A stretch of 64,000 bases of DNA, taken from assembly GCF_012395835.1 (NCBI RefSeq), contig NZ_JAAZSQ010000010.1, forward strand, positions 87,313 to 151,312, written 5' to 3'. Position numbers and translations under genes: made by a program. Each line of letters opens with the position of its first letter. Positions within the stretch are counted from its first letter, which is position 1. Below the pieces are notes generated by a model. The model saw only the letters and a program-made list of their open reading frames with translations, ran no database searches and had not been told where the DNA came from. The DNA comes from Arthrobacter mobilis. GTDB lineage: Bacteria; Actinomycetota; Actinomycetes; Actinomycetales; Micrococcaceae. Below are positions 35,593-46,266 of the stretch, piece by piece.

Positions 35593-37125
35593 ATGACTGT
35601 TTCTGCTGCCGTGCGCTCCTTTGCCGAGCTCGGCGTCTCCAAGCCCCTCGTTGCTTCGCTGGCCGCCGCCGGCATTACCGATCCCTTCCCCATCCAGTCC
35701 GAAACCCTTCCGGACACGCTCGCAGGCCGCGACGTGCTCGGCCGCGGCCGCACCGGCTCCGGCAAGACCCTGGCGTTTTCCCTGCCGCTGGTCTCGCGGC
35801 TGGCGCAGCGGGAGGCCGCCCGCCGCCGCCGGCCCGGGCGCCCGCTGGGACTGGTCCTGGCCCCGACCCGCGAGCTGGCCACGCAGATCAACGCCGTCAT
35901 CGAACCGCTGGCCGGCGCGTTGGGCCTGAACACGACGGTGGTCTACGGCGGCGTGCCGCAGCAGCGCCAGGAAAAGGCGCTGCGCGCCGGCGTCGATATT
36001 GTCGTGGCCTGCCCCGGCCGCCTCGAGGACCTGATGAGGCAGAAGGTCCTCACGCTCGAGGCCGTGGAAATCACCGTGCTCGACGAGGCCGACCATATGG
36101 CGGACCTGGGCTTCCTGCCGGTGGTGCAGCGGCTGCTGGCCAGCACGCCGGAGCAGGGTCAGCGCATGCTCTTCTCCGCCACCTTGGACAATGGCGTGGA
36201 CAAGCTGGTCCGGCGGTTCCTGTCCGACCCGCTGACCCATTCCGTGGACGATCCGCAGGCTGCGGTCACGACCATGGAACACCACGTGCTCGTAGTGCCG
36301 GACCAGGCCGGTAAGCGCCACCTGGTCAAGACCCTGGCCTCAGGCCAGGGCCGCCGGGTGCTGTTCACCCGGACCAAGCACCAGGCCCGGAAGCTGGCCA
36401 AGACCCTGACCGATGCCGGCATCCCGGCGGTGGACCTGCACGGGAACCTCTCGCAGAATGCCCGCGACCGCAACCTGGCCGAATTCTCCTCCGGGGAGGT
36501 GCGCGTGCTGGTCGCTACCGACGTCGCCGCCCGCGGTGTCCACGTGGACGAGGTCGAGCTGGTAGTCCACGTGGATCCGCCCACGGAGCACAAGGCCTAC
36601 CTGCATCGTTCCGGCCGCACCGCACGTGCCGGCTCCGACGGCACGGTGGTGACCGTGGCGACGCCGGAGCAGAAGCACGAAGTCGGCAAGATGATGAAGG
36701 CTGCCGGCGTCGACGTGGCCTTCGAGGAAGCCTCCTCCGGTTCCGGACTGGTCGCGCGGCTCGTCGGTGAAGTCGCCGCCAAGGTCGACCCCGAGGCCCG
36801 CAGGGCCGCCATCGAAGCCAGCCGCCGGCCCGCGAACCATGGACAGGGCAAGTCCACCGGGGCCAACGCCCAGCGCAAGCGTGCTGCCCGAAGCCAGTCC
36901 GGCAGCGGCAGGGGACAGGCCGGACGGGGCCAGGCGGCACGCGGACGCGCTGCCGGGTCCGGGCGGCAGGAGGAACCGGCCGCCCGGACTCCACGCCCCG
37001 CCGTCCGGTCCGCCCAGGCCCAGGGCGCGCGGAACGAACAGCGGGGCAGCGGCTCCGCGCCGTCCCCGCGCCGCGGGCACCGCCGCGCCGGTGCCCCGGC
37101 AAGCAACGCGCGCCGGGACAGCTAG
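35593..37125 (+). CDS. DEAD-box RNA helicase (RhlE-like)
   Basis: A 510-residue DEAD-box helicase. In order: GRGRTGSGKT (motif I), PTRELA (Ia), DEAD (II, in VLDEADHMADLGF), SAT (III), VATDVAARG (V) and HRSGRTAR (VI). The C-terminal 115 residues are Gly/Arg/Gln-rich and basic, suited to RNA binding. It unwinds structured RNA, probably for ribosome assembly or decay. The ATG at 35593 follows a long leader. Its TAG stop is the first part of a dispersed repeat pair. Confidence 0.93.
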   Translation: MTVSAAVRSFAELGVSKPLVASLAAAGITDPFPIQSETLPDTLAGRDVLGRGRTGSGKTLAFSLPLVSRLAQREAARRRRPGRPLGLVLAPTRELATQINAVIEPLAGALGLNTTVVYGGVPQQRQEKALRAGVDIVVACPGRLEDLMRQKVLTLEAVEITVLDEADHMADLGFLPVVQRLLASTPEQGQRMLFSATLDNGVDKLVRRFLSDPLTHSVDDPQAAVTTMEHHVLVVPDQAGKRHLVKTLASGQGRRVLFTRTKHQARKLAKTLTDAGIPAVDLHGNLSQNARDRNLAEFSSGEVRVLVATDVAARGVHVDEVELVVHVDPPTEHKAYLHRSGRTARAGSDGTVVTVATPEQKHEVGKMMKAAGVDVAFEEASSGSGLVARLVGEVAAKVDPEARRAAIEASRRPANHGQGKSTGANAQRKRAARSQSGSGRGQAGRGQAARGRAAGSGRQEEPAARTPRPAVRSAQAQGARNEQRGSGSAPSPRRGHRRAGAPASNARRDS

Positions 37126-37179
37126 CCCCGAGGGCCCCGCTGCGAGCGAAGCGAGCAGAGGGAAGGGGTGACGCGCTAG
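37126..37179 (+). repeat. Dispersed repeat, module A, first tandem copy
   Basis: A 54-nt unit that begins right after the helicase TAG stop with CCCCGAGGGCCCC and ends GACGCGCTAG. The stem is CCCGCTGC at 37136-37143 with GCAGAGGG at 37155-37162 and one G-A mismatch. Confidence 0.85.
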
Positions 37180-37228
37180 CCCCGAGGGCCCCGCTGCGAG
37201 CGGAGCGAGCAGAGGGAAGGTGCGCGCC
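37180..37228 (+). repeat. Dispersed repeat, module A, second tandem copy
   Basis: Direct repeat of the previous unit at 54-nt spacing, with a GAGCGGAGCGA loop and the same stem. The tail diverges after AGGGAAGG. Confidence 0.85.
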
Positions 37229-37241
37229 AGGCCCGGCTTGC

Positions 37242-37273
37242 CCGCGCCATCAGGGAAACCCCTGATGGCGCGG
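37242..37273 (+). terminator. 14-bp perfect hairpin before the yccF-like gene
   Basis: CCGCGCCATCAGGG at 37242-37255 pairs perfectly with 37260-37273 across an AAAC loop. It probably ends helicase transcription; only 19 nt separate it from the next gene and there is no T run, so it may have another role. Confidence 0.65.
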
Positions 37274-37292
37274 CGGCCGGGAGCAGGCCAGA

Positions 37293-37727
37293 ATGTCGGG
37301 TATGAACGCCGTGCTTAACATCATCTGGCTCGTGTTCGGCGGCATCTGGCTGGCACTTGGCTACTTCCTGGCCGGCCTTGTGTGCTGCCTGCTCATCGTC
37401 ACCATTCCCTTCGGCATTGCCTCGTTCCGGATCGCCGGCTACGCGTTGTGGCCTTTCGGGCGCACCGTGGTGGACCGCGGCGGCCGGATGCCCGTGATGT
37501 CGGCGCTGGGCAATGTCATCTGGCTGCTGGTTGCCGGGATCTGGATCGCGGCCGGCCATGTCCTCACGGCCATCGCCCAAGCCCTGACGGTCATCGGCAT
37601 CCCGCTGGCCATCGCCAACCTGAAGATGATCCCGGTATCGCTGACACCGCTGGGGAAGGAAATCGTGCCGGTGGAACGCGCGTACGGGGTTTACGGCCGG
37701 CAGTACGGGCCTCGGCTGGCCCGCTGA
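37293..37727 (+). CDS. YccF-domain inner membrane protein
   Basis: A 144-residue membrane protein with two tandem YccF repeats (NIIWLVFGGIWLALGYFLAG and NVIWLLVAGIWIAAGHVLTA), each a pair of hydrophobic helices, and the GIPLAIANLKMIPVSLTPLG segment between. The function is unknown. The start is ATG at 37293 or 37302; the latter begins MNAVLN as in relatives. Confidence 0.85.
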   Translation: MSGMNAVLNIIWLVFGGIWLALGYFLAGLVCCLLIVTIPFGIASFRIAGYALWPFGRTVVDRGGRMPVMSALGNVIWLLVAGIWIAAGHVLTAIAQALTVIGIPLAIANLKMIPVSLTPLGKEIVPVERAYGVYGRQYGPRLAR

Positions 37728-37779
37728 GGCCCGCAGCCTGCGCCGGCCCGTCCGCGTGGTTCCGGCCGCAATCCTTGCG

Positions 37780-38250
37780 TCACTCGACCTGGAAGCGGTG
37801 GGAATCGCCCAGTCCCGGACCGCGGCGCACCGAGGGCGGGACAGTGAACCGGCGCCCGGAAATTTCCCCGGGCACAATCCGGATGAAGTTGTTCTTCTCG
37901 CCGCCCTGCCAGGGGAAGAGCGGGAGCAGCGCCGAGGTCGGGACGTCTTCGATACTCGTCATCCGCTCGGCCCTGCCCTTCAGCACCGCGCTCCAAGCCT
38001 GGCCCGTGGAGGGACTGAAGCCATCCACTTCGAATGCGACAGGGGCCCCGGAGAGGGCACCGTCGAGTTTGGTGCCCGGTGCCGTGCGGAAGACCACCGT
38101 GCCATGGTCCACGACATAGTTGATCGGAAAGAGTTCCGGATGGTCCGCAATGACCACTGCCAGGCGGCCGAAGTCGGCCTCGCGGAAGATTTCCCAGCAC
38201 TGGCTGGGGGAGAGTTCCTCGACGGACGCGGAAAACTCGTGCGGGCCCAT
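37780..38250 (-). CDS. PPOX-family flavin-binding protein
   Basis: A 156-residue pyridoxamine 5-prime-phosphate oxidase-like split-barrel protein. The segment FGRLAVVIADHPELFPINYVV and the late PLFPWQGGEKNNFIRI fit the Nitroreductase/PPOX-like group (COG3467) in actinobacteria, which bind F420 or FMN. The reaction is unknown. The ATG at 38248-38250 is 6 nt from a TACACT box. Confidence 0.8.
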   Translation of the reverse strand: MGPHEFSASVEELSPSQCWEIFREADFGRLAVVIADHPELFPINYVVDHGTVVFRTAPGTKLDGALSGAPVAFEVDGFSPSTGQAWSAVLKGRAERMTSIEDVPTSALLPLFPWQGGEKNNFIRIVPGEISGRRFTVPPSVRRGPGLGDSHRFQVE

Positions 38251-38256
38251 AGGCCC

Positions 38257-38262
38257 AGTGTA
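38257..38262 (-). promoter_or_regulatory. -10 box of the PPOX gene, leaderless spacing
   Basis: TACACT on the minus strand, 6 nt before the ATG of the PPOX-like gene. Confidence 0.45.
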
Positions 38263-38494
38263 TTGAGCGGCCCCGGGCCGCGGTAGGGCGGATGACGCCG
38301 CCGCCGGACCGGCCTTGGGGCCTTGGAATCGCCTCGGACTTGGGAAAAATTTCGCTTCCGGCACCGTGCATTGTGCCCGGGATTGTGTTGGAATAGCCCT
38401 CATAGCCCACCAGCTATAGAGTTGCCGGGTCAGGTAGTAGTCAGCTGCTGTTCTTGCCGGTAGTATCTGGCCCCCGATCCAGGAGGCTGCCTGC

Positions 38495-39049
38495 ATGCCG
38501 GAACTATCATCCGCATTCTCGGGGGAATGGCGGATCGACCCCACCCACTCACGTATCGGTTTTTCCACCCGGCATGCGATGGTCACCAAGGTCCGGGGAG
38601 CGTTCAACGATATTGAAGGCATCATCCACGCCGATGTCGACAACCCGGTGAACTCCAAGGTGAGTGTGAAGATCAAGGTCGCCAGCATCGATACCCGCAA
38701 TGCCCAGCGGGACGAGCACCTGCGTACCAACGATTTCTTCGATGCACCGAACTACCCGGAGATCACCTTTGAGAGCACCCGGATCGACCAAGTGGAAGAG
38801 GACAGTTACATCGTCAACGGCAACCTGACCATCCGCGGGATCACCAAGGAAATCGGCATCCCGATCCAGTTCACGGGCATCGAACGGGACCCGTCCGGCC
38901 AGCTGCGTGCTGGTTTTGAAGGCTCCCGCCGGATCGACCGGCAGCAGTTTGGCGTCAAGTGGAACACCGCCCTGGACTCGGGCGGCCTGCTGGTGTCGGA
39001 CAAGATCACCCTCGAGTTCGAGATCTCCGCCGTCAAGGTCGAAAGCTAG
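38495..39049 (+). CDS. YceI-family lipid-binding protein
   Basis: A 184-residue YceI protein with a lipocalin-like beta barrel. Typical segments are WRIDPTHSRIGFSTRHAMVTK, TNDFFDAPNYPEITFES and GNLTIRGITKE. Family members bind polyisoprenoids and respond to stress or pH. There is no signal peptide in the first 30 residues, so it appears cytoplasmic. The ATG at 38495 has AGGAGG about 10 nt upstream. Confidence 0.92.
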   Translation: MPELSSAFSGEWRIDPTHSRIGFSTRHAMVTKVRGAFNDIEGIIHADVDNPVNSKVSVKIKVASIDTRNAQRDEHLRTNDFFDAPNYPEITFESTRIDQVEEDSYIVNGNLTIRGITKEIGIPIQFTGIERDPSGQLRAGFEGSRRIDRQQFGVKWNTALDSGGLLVSDKITLEFEISAVKVES

Positions 39050-39088
39050 CGCAGCGGATGGCGGCAGCGTGCCCGGCGGGCCGGGGCG

Positions 39089-39616
39089 TCAGAGCTGCCT
39101 GTCCCAGTTGAGCACGTACCGGTCCTCGTAGCTTCCGGTTCCTTCCCCGCCCTGTTCAGGGTTTCGTTCGAATCCGAGCGTCCGCAGGACATGGACGGCT
39201 GCCGCCTCCTCCGGCCGGACCCGGGCCAGCACCGGCGGCAGTTCGAAATACTCGTTGGCCTGTTCGACGACGGCGGTAGCCGCCTCCCGTCCGTAACCCC
39301 GGCCGCGCGCGCGGTGGTCGAGCAGGCAGTGCAGTTGAAGCACCGCCCGGCCGGCCCACCGGATGTGGGCGATGCCGGCGAAGCCGATCGTCCGGTCCCT
39401 GCCGCGCAGCCGCACGGTGTAGCACCCGGCGTCGTACTCTTCCCACTGCCGGTCCCAGCGCTGGAAGAGACCCTCGGCTTCCTCCCGCCAGCACACCGCA
39501 TCAGGCCAGTCGGCCGGGATGTTCCGCCGGTCCGAGAGGATCCGGAATATATCCTCCAGGTCCTCGGGAACCGGCCGCAGAAGCGTGAGCCGCTTAGTGT
39601 GCAGCCTGGTGTCCAT
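39089..39616 (-). CDS. GNAT-family N-acetyltransferase
   Basis: A 175-residue GNAT protein of the RimJ/RimL branch. It begins MDTRLHTKRLTLLRPVPEDLE, has a IGFAGIAHIRW strand, and the acetyl-CoA loop RGRGYGREAATAVVEQA. It should acetylate a small molecule or protein N terminus; the substrate is unknown. The ATG at 39614-39616 has GGAGG 5 nt upstream, so I prefer it over an upstream ATG at 39655. Confidence 0.85.
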   Translation of the reverse strand: MDTRLHTKRLTLLRPVPEDLEDIFRILSDRRNIPADWPDAVCWREEAEGLFQRWDRQWEEYDAGCYTVRLRGRDRTIGFAGIAHIRWAGRAVLQLHCLLDHRARGRGYGREAATAVVEQANEYFELPPVLARVRPEEAAAVHVLRTLGFERNPEQGGEGTGSYEDRYVLNWDRQL

Positions 39617-39660
39617 GCCGCCTCCGCAGAGCCCAAGTGGCCGGTCCCATGCCACTAAGC

Positions 39661-39715
39661 CTATCCGCCGAGGGCCCCGTTCCGAGCGAAGCGAGGAGCG
39701 GGAGGCGGAGAGGCG
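39661..39715 (+). repeat. Dispersed repeat, module A, subfamily 2, first tandem copy
   Basis: A 55-nt unit beginning CTATCCGCCGAGGGCCCC. Stem CCCGTTCC at 39676-39683 with GGAGCGGG at 39695-39702 and a U-G pair. Loop GAGCGAAGCGA. Confidence 0.85.
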
Positions 39716-39770
39716 CTATCCGCCGAGGGCCCCGTTCCGAGCGAAGCGAGAAGCGGGAGGGGGAGAGGCG
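39716..39770 (+). repeat. Dispersed repeat, module A, subfamily 2, second tandem copy
   Basis: A direct repeat at 55-nt spacing with a few changes. The 3-prime arm is altered to GAAGCGGG, giving a weaker stem. Confidence 0.85.
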
Positions 39771-39780
39771 TTATCGTTCG

Positions 39781-39816
39781 CTGCTTCCCCGCACGCTTCG
39801 CGCACGGGGACCCCCG
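39781..39816 (+). repeat. Module D, hairpin repeat
   Basis: CTGCTTCCCCG, a TTCGC loop and CACGGGGACCC form a hairpin. It recurs in diverged form at about 16540-16575, also next to a module A copy. Confidence 0.55.
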
Positions 39817-39916
39817 GCAGCTCTCTGGCCGACGGCCCGCAGCGGACGCGCCTTTCCGGGGGAGCTGCGGCGGTGCCACCATGGGTAGAAGGTGCCCTCC
39901 GGCACCTGTGGATAAC

Positions 39917-39949
39917 TTTACTTTCAAACCTGAGTCTACTACACTCAAC
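39917..39949 (+). promoter_or_regulatory. clpB promoter with HAIR operator
   Basis: The HAIR-like site CCTGAGT-N7-ACTCAAC lies at 39929-39949 and overlaps a -10 box TACACT at 39940-39945. A -35-like TTTACT lies at 39917-39922, 17 bp upstream. HspR bound here would block the promoter. This links clpB to the dnaK regulon. Confidence 0.85.
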
Positions 39950-39996
39950 TTAGCTGCTTTGAAACCTGTAAGGCACCGGCTTGAAGGGAGCTAGTG

Positions 39997-42594
<2,598 letters not shown>

Positions 42595-42626
42595 GCCGGA
42601 GCCGCCGGCCGGCGGCTGCCGGGGGA

Positions 42627-42662
42627 CAGCGGGGGTCCGTCCGTTTGGGCGGGCCCCCGCTG
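42627..42662 (+). terminator. Terminator hairpin between clpB and a convergent gene
   Basis: CAGCGGGGGTCCGTCC pairs with GGGCGGGCCCCCGCTG (two G-U pairs) across a GTTT loop. It lies 33 nt after the clpB stop and before the stop of the opposing gene; it may work both ways. Confidence 0.75.
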
Positions 42663-42696
42663 CGCGGCCGGCGGATGGCGGCCGGTCAGCTTCCGG

Positions 42697-43542
42697 TCAC
42701 TTTCCGATCAGGGATCCGGTCAATTTGTTGCCGCCGTCGGCGATGACGAAGCAGTCGATCCGCCGGTCGCCTTCCTGCCAGGTGCCCTCGGAGGGCATGC
42801 CGTAGGTAGTGCGCAGGGCCTTGTGCTTCTGCGCGTCCTGGTTCAGTTTGACCGCGCTGCAGACCTCCTCCGCCTTCACGTTCAGGGCATCCTTGCCCGG
42901 GAAGGTGTCGGAAGGCTGGTAGGAGAAGGTTCCGATGATCTGGGCAGCGTGCGGGGTGCTGCAGGAGACCACCGTGGCATTGCGGGTCACCGCCTCGAAA
43001 TCGACGAAGCAGTCCCCGGCCTTGAAATCGAAGGGGGAGACATCCTCGGCGATCACCCCGTCCGGACCTGGGCTGGACGATACCGGGGAGGAGTCCGTGG
43101 TCTGCGCGGAGGACGTGCCGCCGCGCAGGCTAAAGACGATGCCGGCAATGGCAGCGAGGATCAGGACGGCGGGGATTCCGGCAAGCAGCCAGCGCTTCCA
43201 CCGGACCGGCCCGGCAGCGTCCGGCTTCCGCTCCGGCTCGGGCGTTGCGCCGGCCGCCGGGGCGGGATCGGCATACCAGCCGGGCTGCGGCGCTCCGCTG
43301 CCGGGCGCCGGTTCCCATTCCGACGCCGGGAGCGGTCCGTCCGCCGCATCCTGGGGATCCGGGGTCCGGCCGGGAGTTGCGTCCTGGCCCGGGGCGGCCG
43401 CCGGCGCCGTGCCGGCGTCGGCGGAATCCTTCTGCGGCCCGGCTGCGGCACCGCCTGCCGCGGACGCCTCCGGGTGCCGCCCAGCCCCGGGGCCGCCTCC
43501 GGGCGTGCTGCCTCCGCCGGCGGTCCTGGACTGTTCACTCAT
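42697..43542 (-). CDS. Septum-formation-family membrane protein
   Basis: A 281-residue protein. The first 110 residues are Pro/Ala/Gly-rich and disordered, one hydrophobic segment at about 119-138 crosses the membrane, and the exported C-terminal part (AGDCFVDFEAVTRNATVVSCSTPHAAQIIGTF) matches the septum-formation domain family (PF13845 type). It has paired cysteines. Its role in division is not shown. Confidence 0.75.
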   Translation of the reverse strand: MSEQSRTAGGGSTPGGGPGAGRHPEASAAGGAAAGPQKDSADAGTAPAAAPGQDATPGRTPDPQDAADGPLPASEWEPAPGSGAPQPGWYADPAPAAGATPEPERKPDAAGPVRWKRWLLAGIPAVLILAAIAGIVFSLRGGTSSAQTTDSSPVSSSPGPDGVIAEDVSPFDFKAGDCFVDFEAVTRNATVVSCSTPHAAQIIGTFSYQPSDTFPGKDALNVKAEEVCSAVKLNQDAQKHKALRTTYGMPSEGTWQEGDRRIDCFVIADGGNKLTGSLIGK

Positions 43543-43830
43543 GGGGAAATTACCTTCCTGGCCTATGGTTCCGGCGGTTCTTTCCGGATTCGAAGTTCAT
43601 CTAGACTTTAGCCAACGATGGCCCGCCGGCGCAGGTTTTCCGGGCATGGCGGCTGCACCGACGACCGCGGATCCTGTCCCGTCCGGGGGCTGCGGGAACA
43701 GAGCGCGGCGCGTCGCGGTTGGAAAGCATGTACCCTATAGGTACGACAGAAATGATCCATATTCCGGGGCCTCGCGCGTTCGCCCGTGCGACCACCTCCG
43801 GATCGACGTACAAAAAAAGGGGGTCACGCC
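43543..43830. other. Intergenic region between two divergent genes, 288 nt
   Basis: Contains a palindrome GTACCCTATAGGTAC at about 43730-43744 that includes a TATAGG-like box, and a poly-A run of seven just before the DUF3073 gene. I see no gene. Confidence 0.5.
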
Positions 43831-44061
43831 ATGGGGCGCGGCCGTCAGAAGGCAAAAGCGACTAGGCAGGCCCGGGACATGAAGTACTTCAGCCCGGCTA
43901 CCGACTATTCCGCACTCCAGCGCGAACTCGGCGCTGCGAAAAGCCATGCTTCGAGCCAGTATTCCGAGGATCCGTATGAGGCGGACTACTCGGAATACGA
44001 GGACAAGTACGCGGATCAATATGACGATGACGACGACGAGGACAGTCGCCGCATCGGTTAA
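43831..44061 (+). CDS. DUF3073 protein
   Basis: A 76-residue actinobacterial DUF3073 protein. The basic N terminus MGRGRQKAKATRQARDMKYF is strongly conserved; the C-terminal half is acidic with runs of Asp. It is small and may bind nucleic acid, but the function is unknown. In many actinobacteria it lies near purM, as it does here (about 2 kb away). Confidence 0.9.
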   Translation: MGRGRQKAKATRQARDMKYFSPATDYSALQRELGAAKSHASSQYSEDPYEADYSEYEDKYADQYDDDDDEDSRRIG

Positions 44062-44159
44062 CTGCCGGCACCGCGGCCGCTGCCGCATCCAGCAGGCGAA
44101 TCCCTGAGCGAGCTATTCCCGCCAGCGGTGTGCCCCGAGGGGCGCGCCGCCGGCGGTGT

Positions 44160-44747
44160 TTAAGCGCTCTTCGCTGCGGCCTGGTCGACTTTGCGATGGT
44201 AGCGCTGCCCGGCGATGCCGCCGAGCACTGCAGCGCCCAGGATGATGAGTGCTGCGACCACCACGGCGATGATCCCGGCGGCGGCCTCCTGGTCTACGGG
44301 AATCTGCGGAAAACTGTTCAGATTGGCCAGGACATTGAACCGCGTGCCGGCCAGGGCGGCGACCACTGCGGCCATCAGGACGGCCCAGAGCCAGACGGCC
44401 AGGCCCTGCTTGGCGCCATCGAAGCGGGCCATCCTGCCGGCCACGTATCCGCCGCAGTAGTAGGCAACAAACAGGACGGCGGCCAGGATGGCCGCACTGG
44501 TGAGCCCGGTCCCCGTCGGGCTGCCTGTTGCCTGTTCGGCGAGCCGGCGCGGGGTGAAGTCGTCGGTACCCAGGGCGGTGCCGACGGCCGCCACGGCGGC
44601 CGTGAGCAGGACGGCCATGCCCGAGGCTGTCATCCAGCCGAAAAATGCCGAGCCGAGTTTCATGCCGCGGAGCCGGTATTTTCCGCCGGCAGCCGGCCTG
44701 CCCCGGTGGCCCCTGGGAAAGCTGGCTCCGGCAGTATTGGCATTCAT
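44160..44747 (-). CDS. Membrane protein of unknown function
   Basis: A 195-residue membrane protein beginning MNANTAGASF, with four or five hydrophobic segments (for example GWMTASGMAVLLTAAVAAV and AAGIIAVVVAALIILGAAV) and a FVAYYCGGYVAGRMARFDG loop that occurs in related small membrane proteins. The start at 44745-44747 has AAGGAC upstream. No role can be assigned. Confidence 0.65.
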   Translation of the reverse strand: MNANTAGASFPRGHRGRPAAGGKYRLRGMKLGSAFFGWMTASGMAVLLTAAVAAVGTALGTDDFTPRRLAEQATGSPTGTGLTSAAILAAVLFVAYYCGGYVAGRMARFDGAKQGLAVWLWAVLMAAVVAALAGTRFNVLANLNSFPQIPVDQEAAAGIIAVVVAALIILGAAVLGGIAGQRYHRKVDQAAAKSA

Positions 44748-45044
44748 GGCTTTTGTCCTTCGTTGGGTCGTCCTGCGTCCGCCGCCGGCGGGCAGCAGCG
44801 GTGCGCCGGCTGCGCGTGGCGCGGCCGGCACTGCCTGCCCGTTTCCCGTTCCTTCTTCGATGCCCGCTTTTCACGCTACGCAGGCGGCCGGGGCGGGACA
44901 ACCGTTTTTATGCACTCGTGACCGGGCCCGGGATTCTTTATGCCGCCGTGACGGTCGCGGGGCTGCAGCATGGGCGGAACCGGCACCGCCGCGGTGTCTG
45001 GTGCCGGTTCCGCTGCCGCCAAAGGTGCCGGGAGCCGGCGTTCC
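44748..45044. other. Intergenic region, 297 nt
   Basis: I see no gene, clear terminator, repeat or regulatory motif beyond short GC-rich inverted repeats. Confidence 0.5.
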
Positions 45045-45542
45045 CTATTCCTCGCCCGCGGCGGACTCGGCCAGCTGCAGGGCCAGCTTCTTGACCTTGT
45101 CCCGTGCGGCTTCCTCCTGGCCCAGGTTCTCCTCCAGGAGCTCGACCACCTGGCGGGCGCCGAGCACGCTCGCCATCATGACCAGCGTCTCGTAGACCGC
45201 CACCTCATGGTGCTCGGTGGCCAGTGCCCCGGCGAGGATGACGGCGTCGGCCAGGCCCTTGTCCGCCTGGCCGAGGACGGACCTGACCTCTTCAGCCATC
45301 GCCTTGCTGACCGGGCAGGGCTGGTCCTTTCCGGCCTGCCCGAGCATTTCCAGGCAGCGTTCGACATTCCCGGCCTGCTGCCGGGTTTCTCCGGCGTGCT
45401 CGGTCAGCAGTTCCTTGACCTGGCGGTGCTGCGCTGCCTGCTCCAGTTCCCCGAGCAATTTGAGCACATCACGCTCCATGGTGAGCGCGGCGCCCAGCTT
45501 GAAGTCGAGAAGCTGCTCGAGAGTCGTGAGCTGTTCGGTCAT
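45045..45542 (-). CDS. DUF892/YciF-like ferritin-fold protein
   Basis: A 165-residue helical protein of the DUF892 family with ferritin-like helix pattern; visible are EQLLDFKLGAALTMERDVL and the LATEHHEVAVYETL segment with paired His. The family is stress-related; the substrate is unknown. The start is the second of two adjacent ATGs (45540-45542), with AGGAGG 4 nt upstream. Confidence 0.75.
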   Translation of the reverse strand: MTEQLTTLEQLLDFKLGAALTMERDVLKLLGELEQAAQHRQVKELLTEHAGETRQQAGNVERCLEMLGQAGKDQPCPVSKAMAEEVRSVLGQADKGLADAVILAGALATEHHEVAVYETLVMMASVLGARQVVELLEENLGQEEAARDKVKKLALQLAESAAGEE

Positions 45543-45697
45543 CATTCCTCCTGGTGGCCGCCGAAGCGGCGTCGTGGCTACCTCTTCGAAGACCGGGCCG
45601 CGCGATCCGGGACCCGCCCGCAAGGCAAGCTAAGCATGCTTAGTTTTGCCGTGCAACGCTCTGCCGGGTGCCTTCCCCGGCAGGTGCCCGGGACGCG

Positions 45698-46171
45698 TCA
45701 GGGGAGCGGGCCGTTCCACACTTCCACGACCTTGCGGAACCTGCTGTCACCACCGGGCCGCATGTCCACCAGGGCCACCTGGCGCACATCCACGGTGTCC
45801 CCGGGATGCAGGCGGGTGGCCTGGTGGCTCACGTGCGGACGGAAGTGCTGCCGGGTGTGGTGCGGGCTGAGCACATGCACGTCGGGGCCGAGCGCGTCGA
45901 GCAGGCCGTCATGGAGTGCCTGCAGCCGGGCATCGGGTTCCACCAGCGAGACCTTGACCGAGCCGTTGCGTCCGAAGCGCGCGTCCTGGCCGATCCGCAC
46001 GGTAAAACCCAGGCCCGCGGACAGCGGAGCACCGATCCTGCCGCCCACGGCGTCGGCGCTGTCCCTGGTGTCGAACCGGGCCAACGTCACATGCAGCGGC
46101 CACGCGGTGCGCGGGAAGGTGAAGCCGGCTTCCACCGGCTCGACAAAGACGACGGCGACGTATGCACCCAT
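45698..46171 (-). CDS. 2H phosphoesterase (2-prime-5-prime RNA ligase-like)
   Basis: A 157-residue protein with the two HxT/S motifs of the 2H superfamily: HVT at residues 27-29 and HVS in FRPHVSHQ at about residue 115. Such enzymes cut or ligate 2-prime,3-prime cyclic phosphates on RNA or small nucleotides. The substrate is unknown. It starts at the ATG at 46169-46171. Confidence 0.8.
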   Translation of the reverse strand: MGAYVAVVFVEPVEAGFTFPRTAWPLHVTLARFDTRDSADAVGGRIGAPLSAGLGFTVRIGQDARFGRNGSVKVSLVEPDARLQALHDGLLDALGPDVHVLSPHHTRQHFRPHVSHQATRLHPGDTVDVRQVALVDMRPGGDSRFRKVVEVWNGPLP

Positions 46172-46203
46172 GCCACCAGTCTGCCACGCCCCTTCACACG
46201 AAA

Positions 46204-46249
46204 CTGGCCCGGCAACCCCTCCCGGCGATGGCAGGGGTTGCCGGGCCAG
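46204..46249 (-). terminator. Terminator hairpin after purM
   Basis: A perfect 17-bp inverted repeat (46204-46220 and 46233-46249) with a 12-nt loop, just after the purM stop and followed on the minus strand by TTTC. It should terminate the purF-purM transcript. Confidence 0.85.
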
Positions 46250-46266
46250 CCGGTGGGACCGGGGGT

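Larger units (their letters stand above)
39617..39996. other. GNAT-clpB divergent region, 380 nt
   Basis: Contains two tandem module A repeats (39661-39770), module D, an imperfect inverted repeat with CGGCAGCTC/GAGCTGCGG arms, and the clpB promoter with its HAIR site. I see no small gene in it. Confidence 0.7.

Noticed and set aside
37126..39770. Possible CRISPR arrays in the two tandem repeats
   Set aside because: Only two units each, no unique spacers between identical repeats, and no cas genes.
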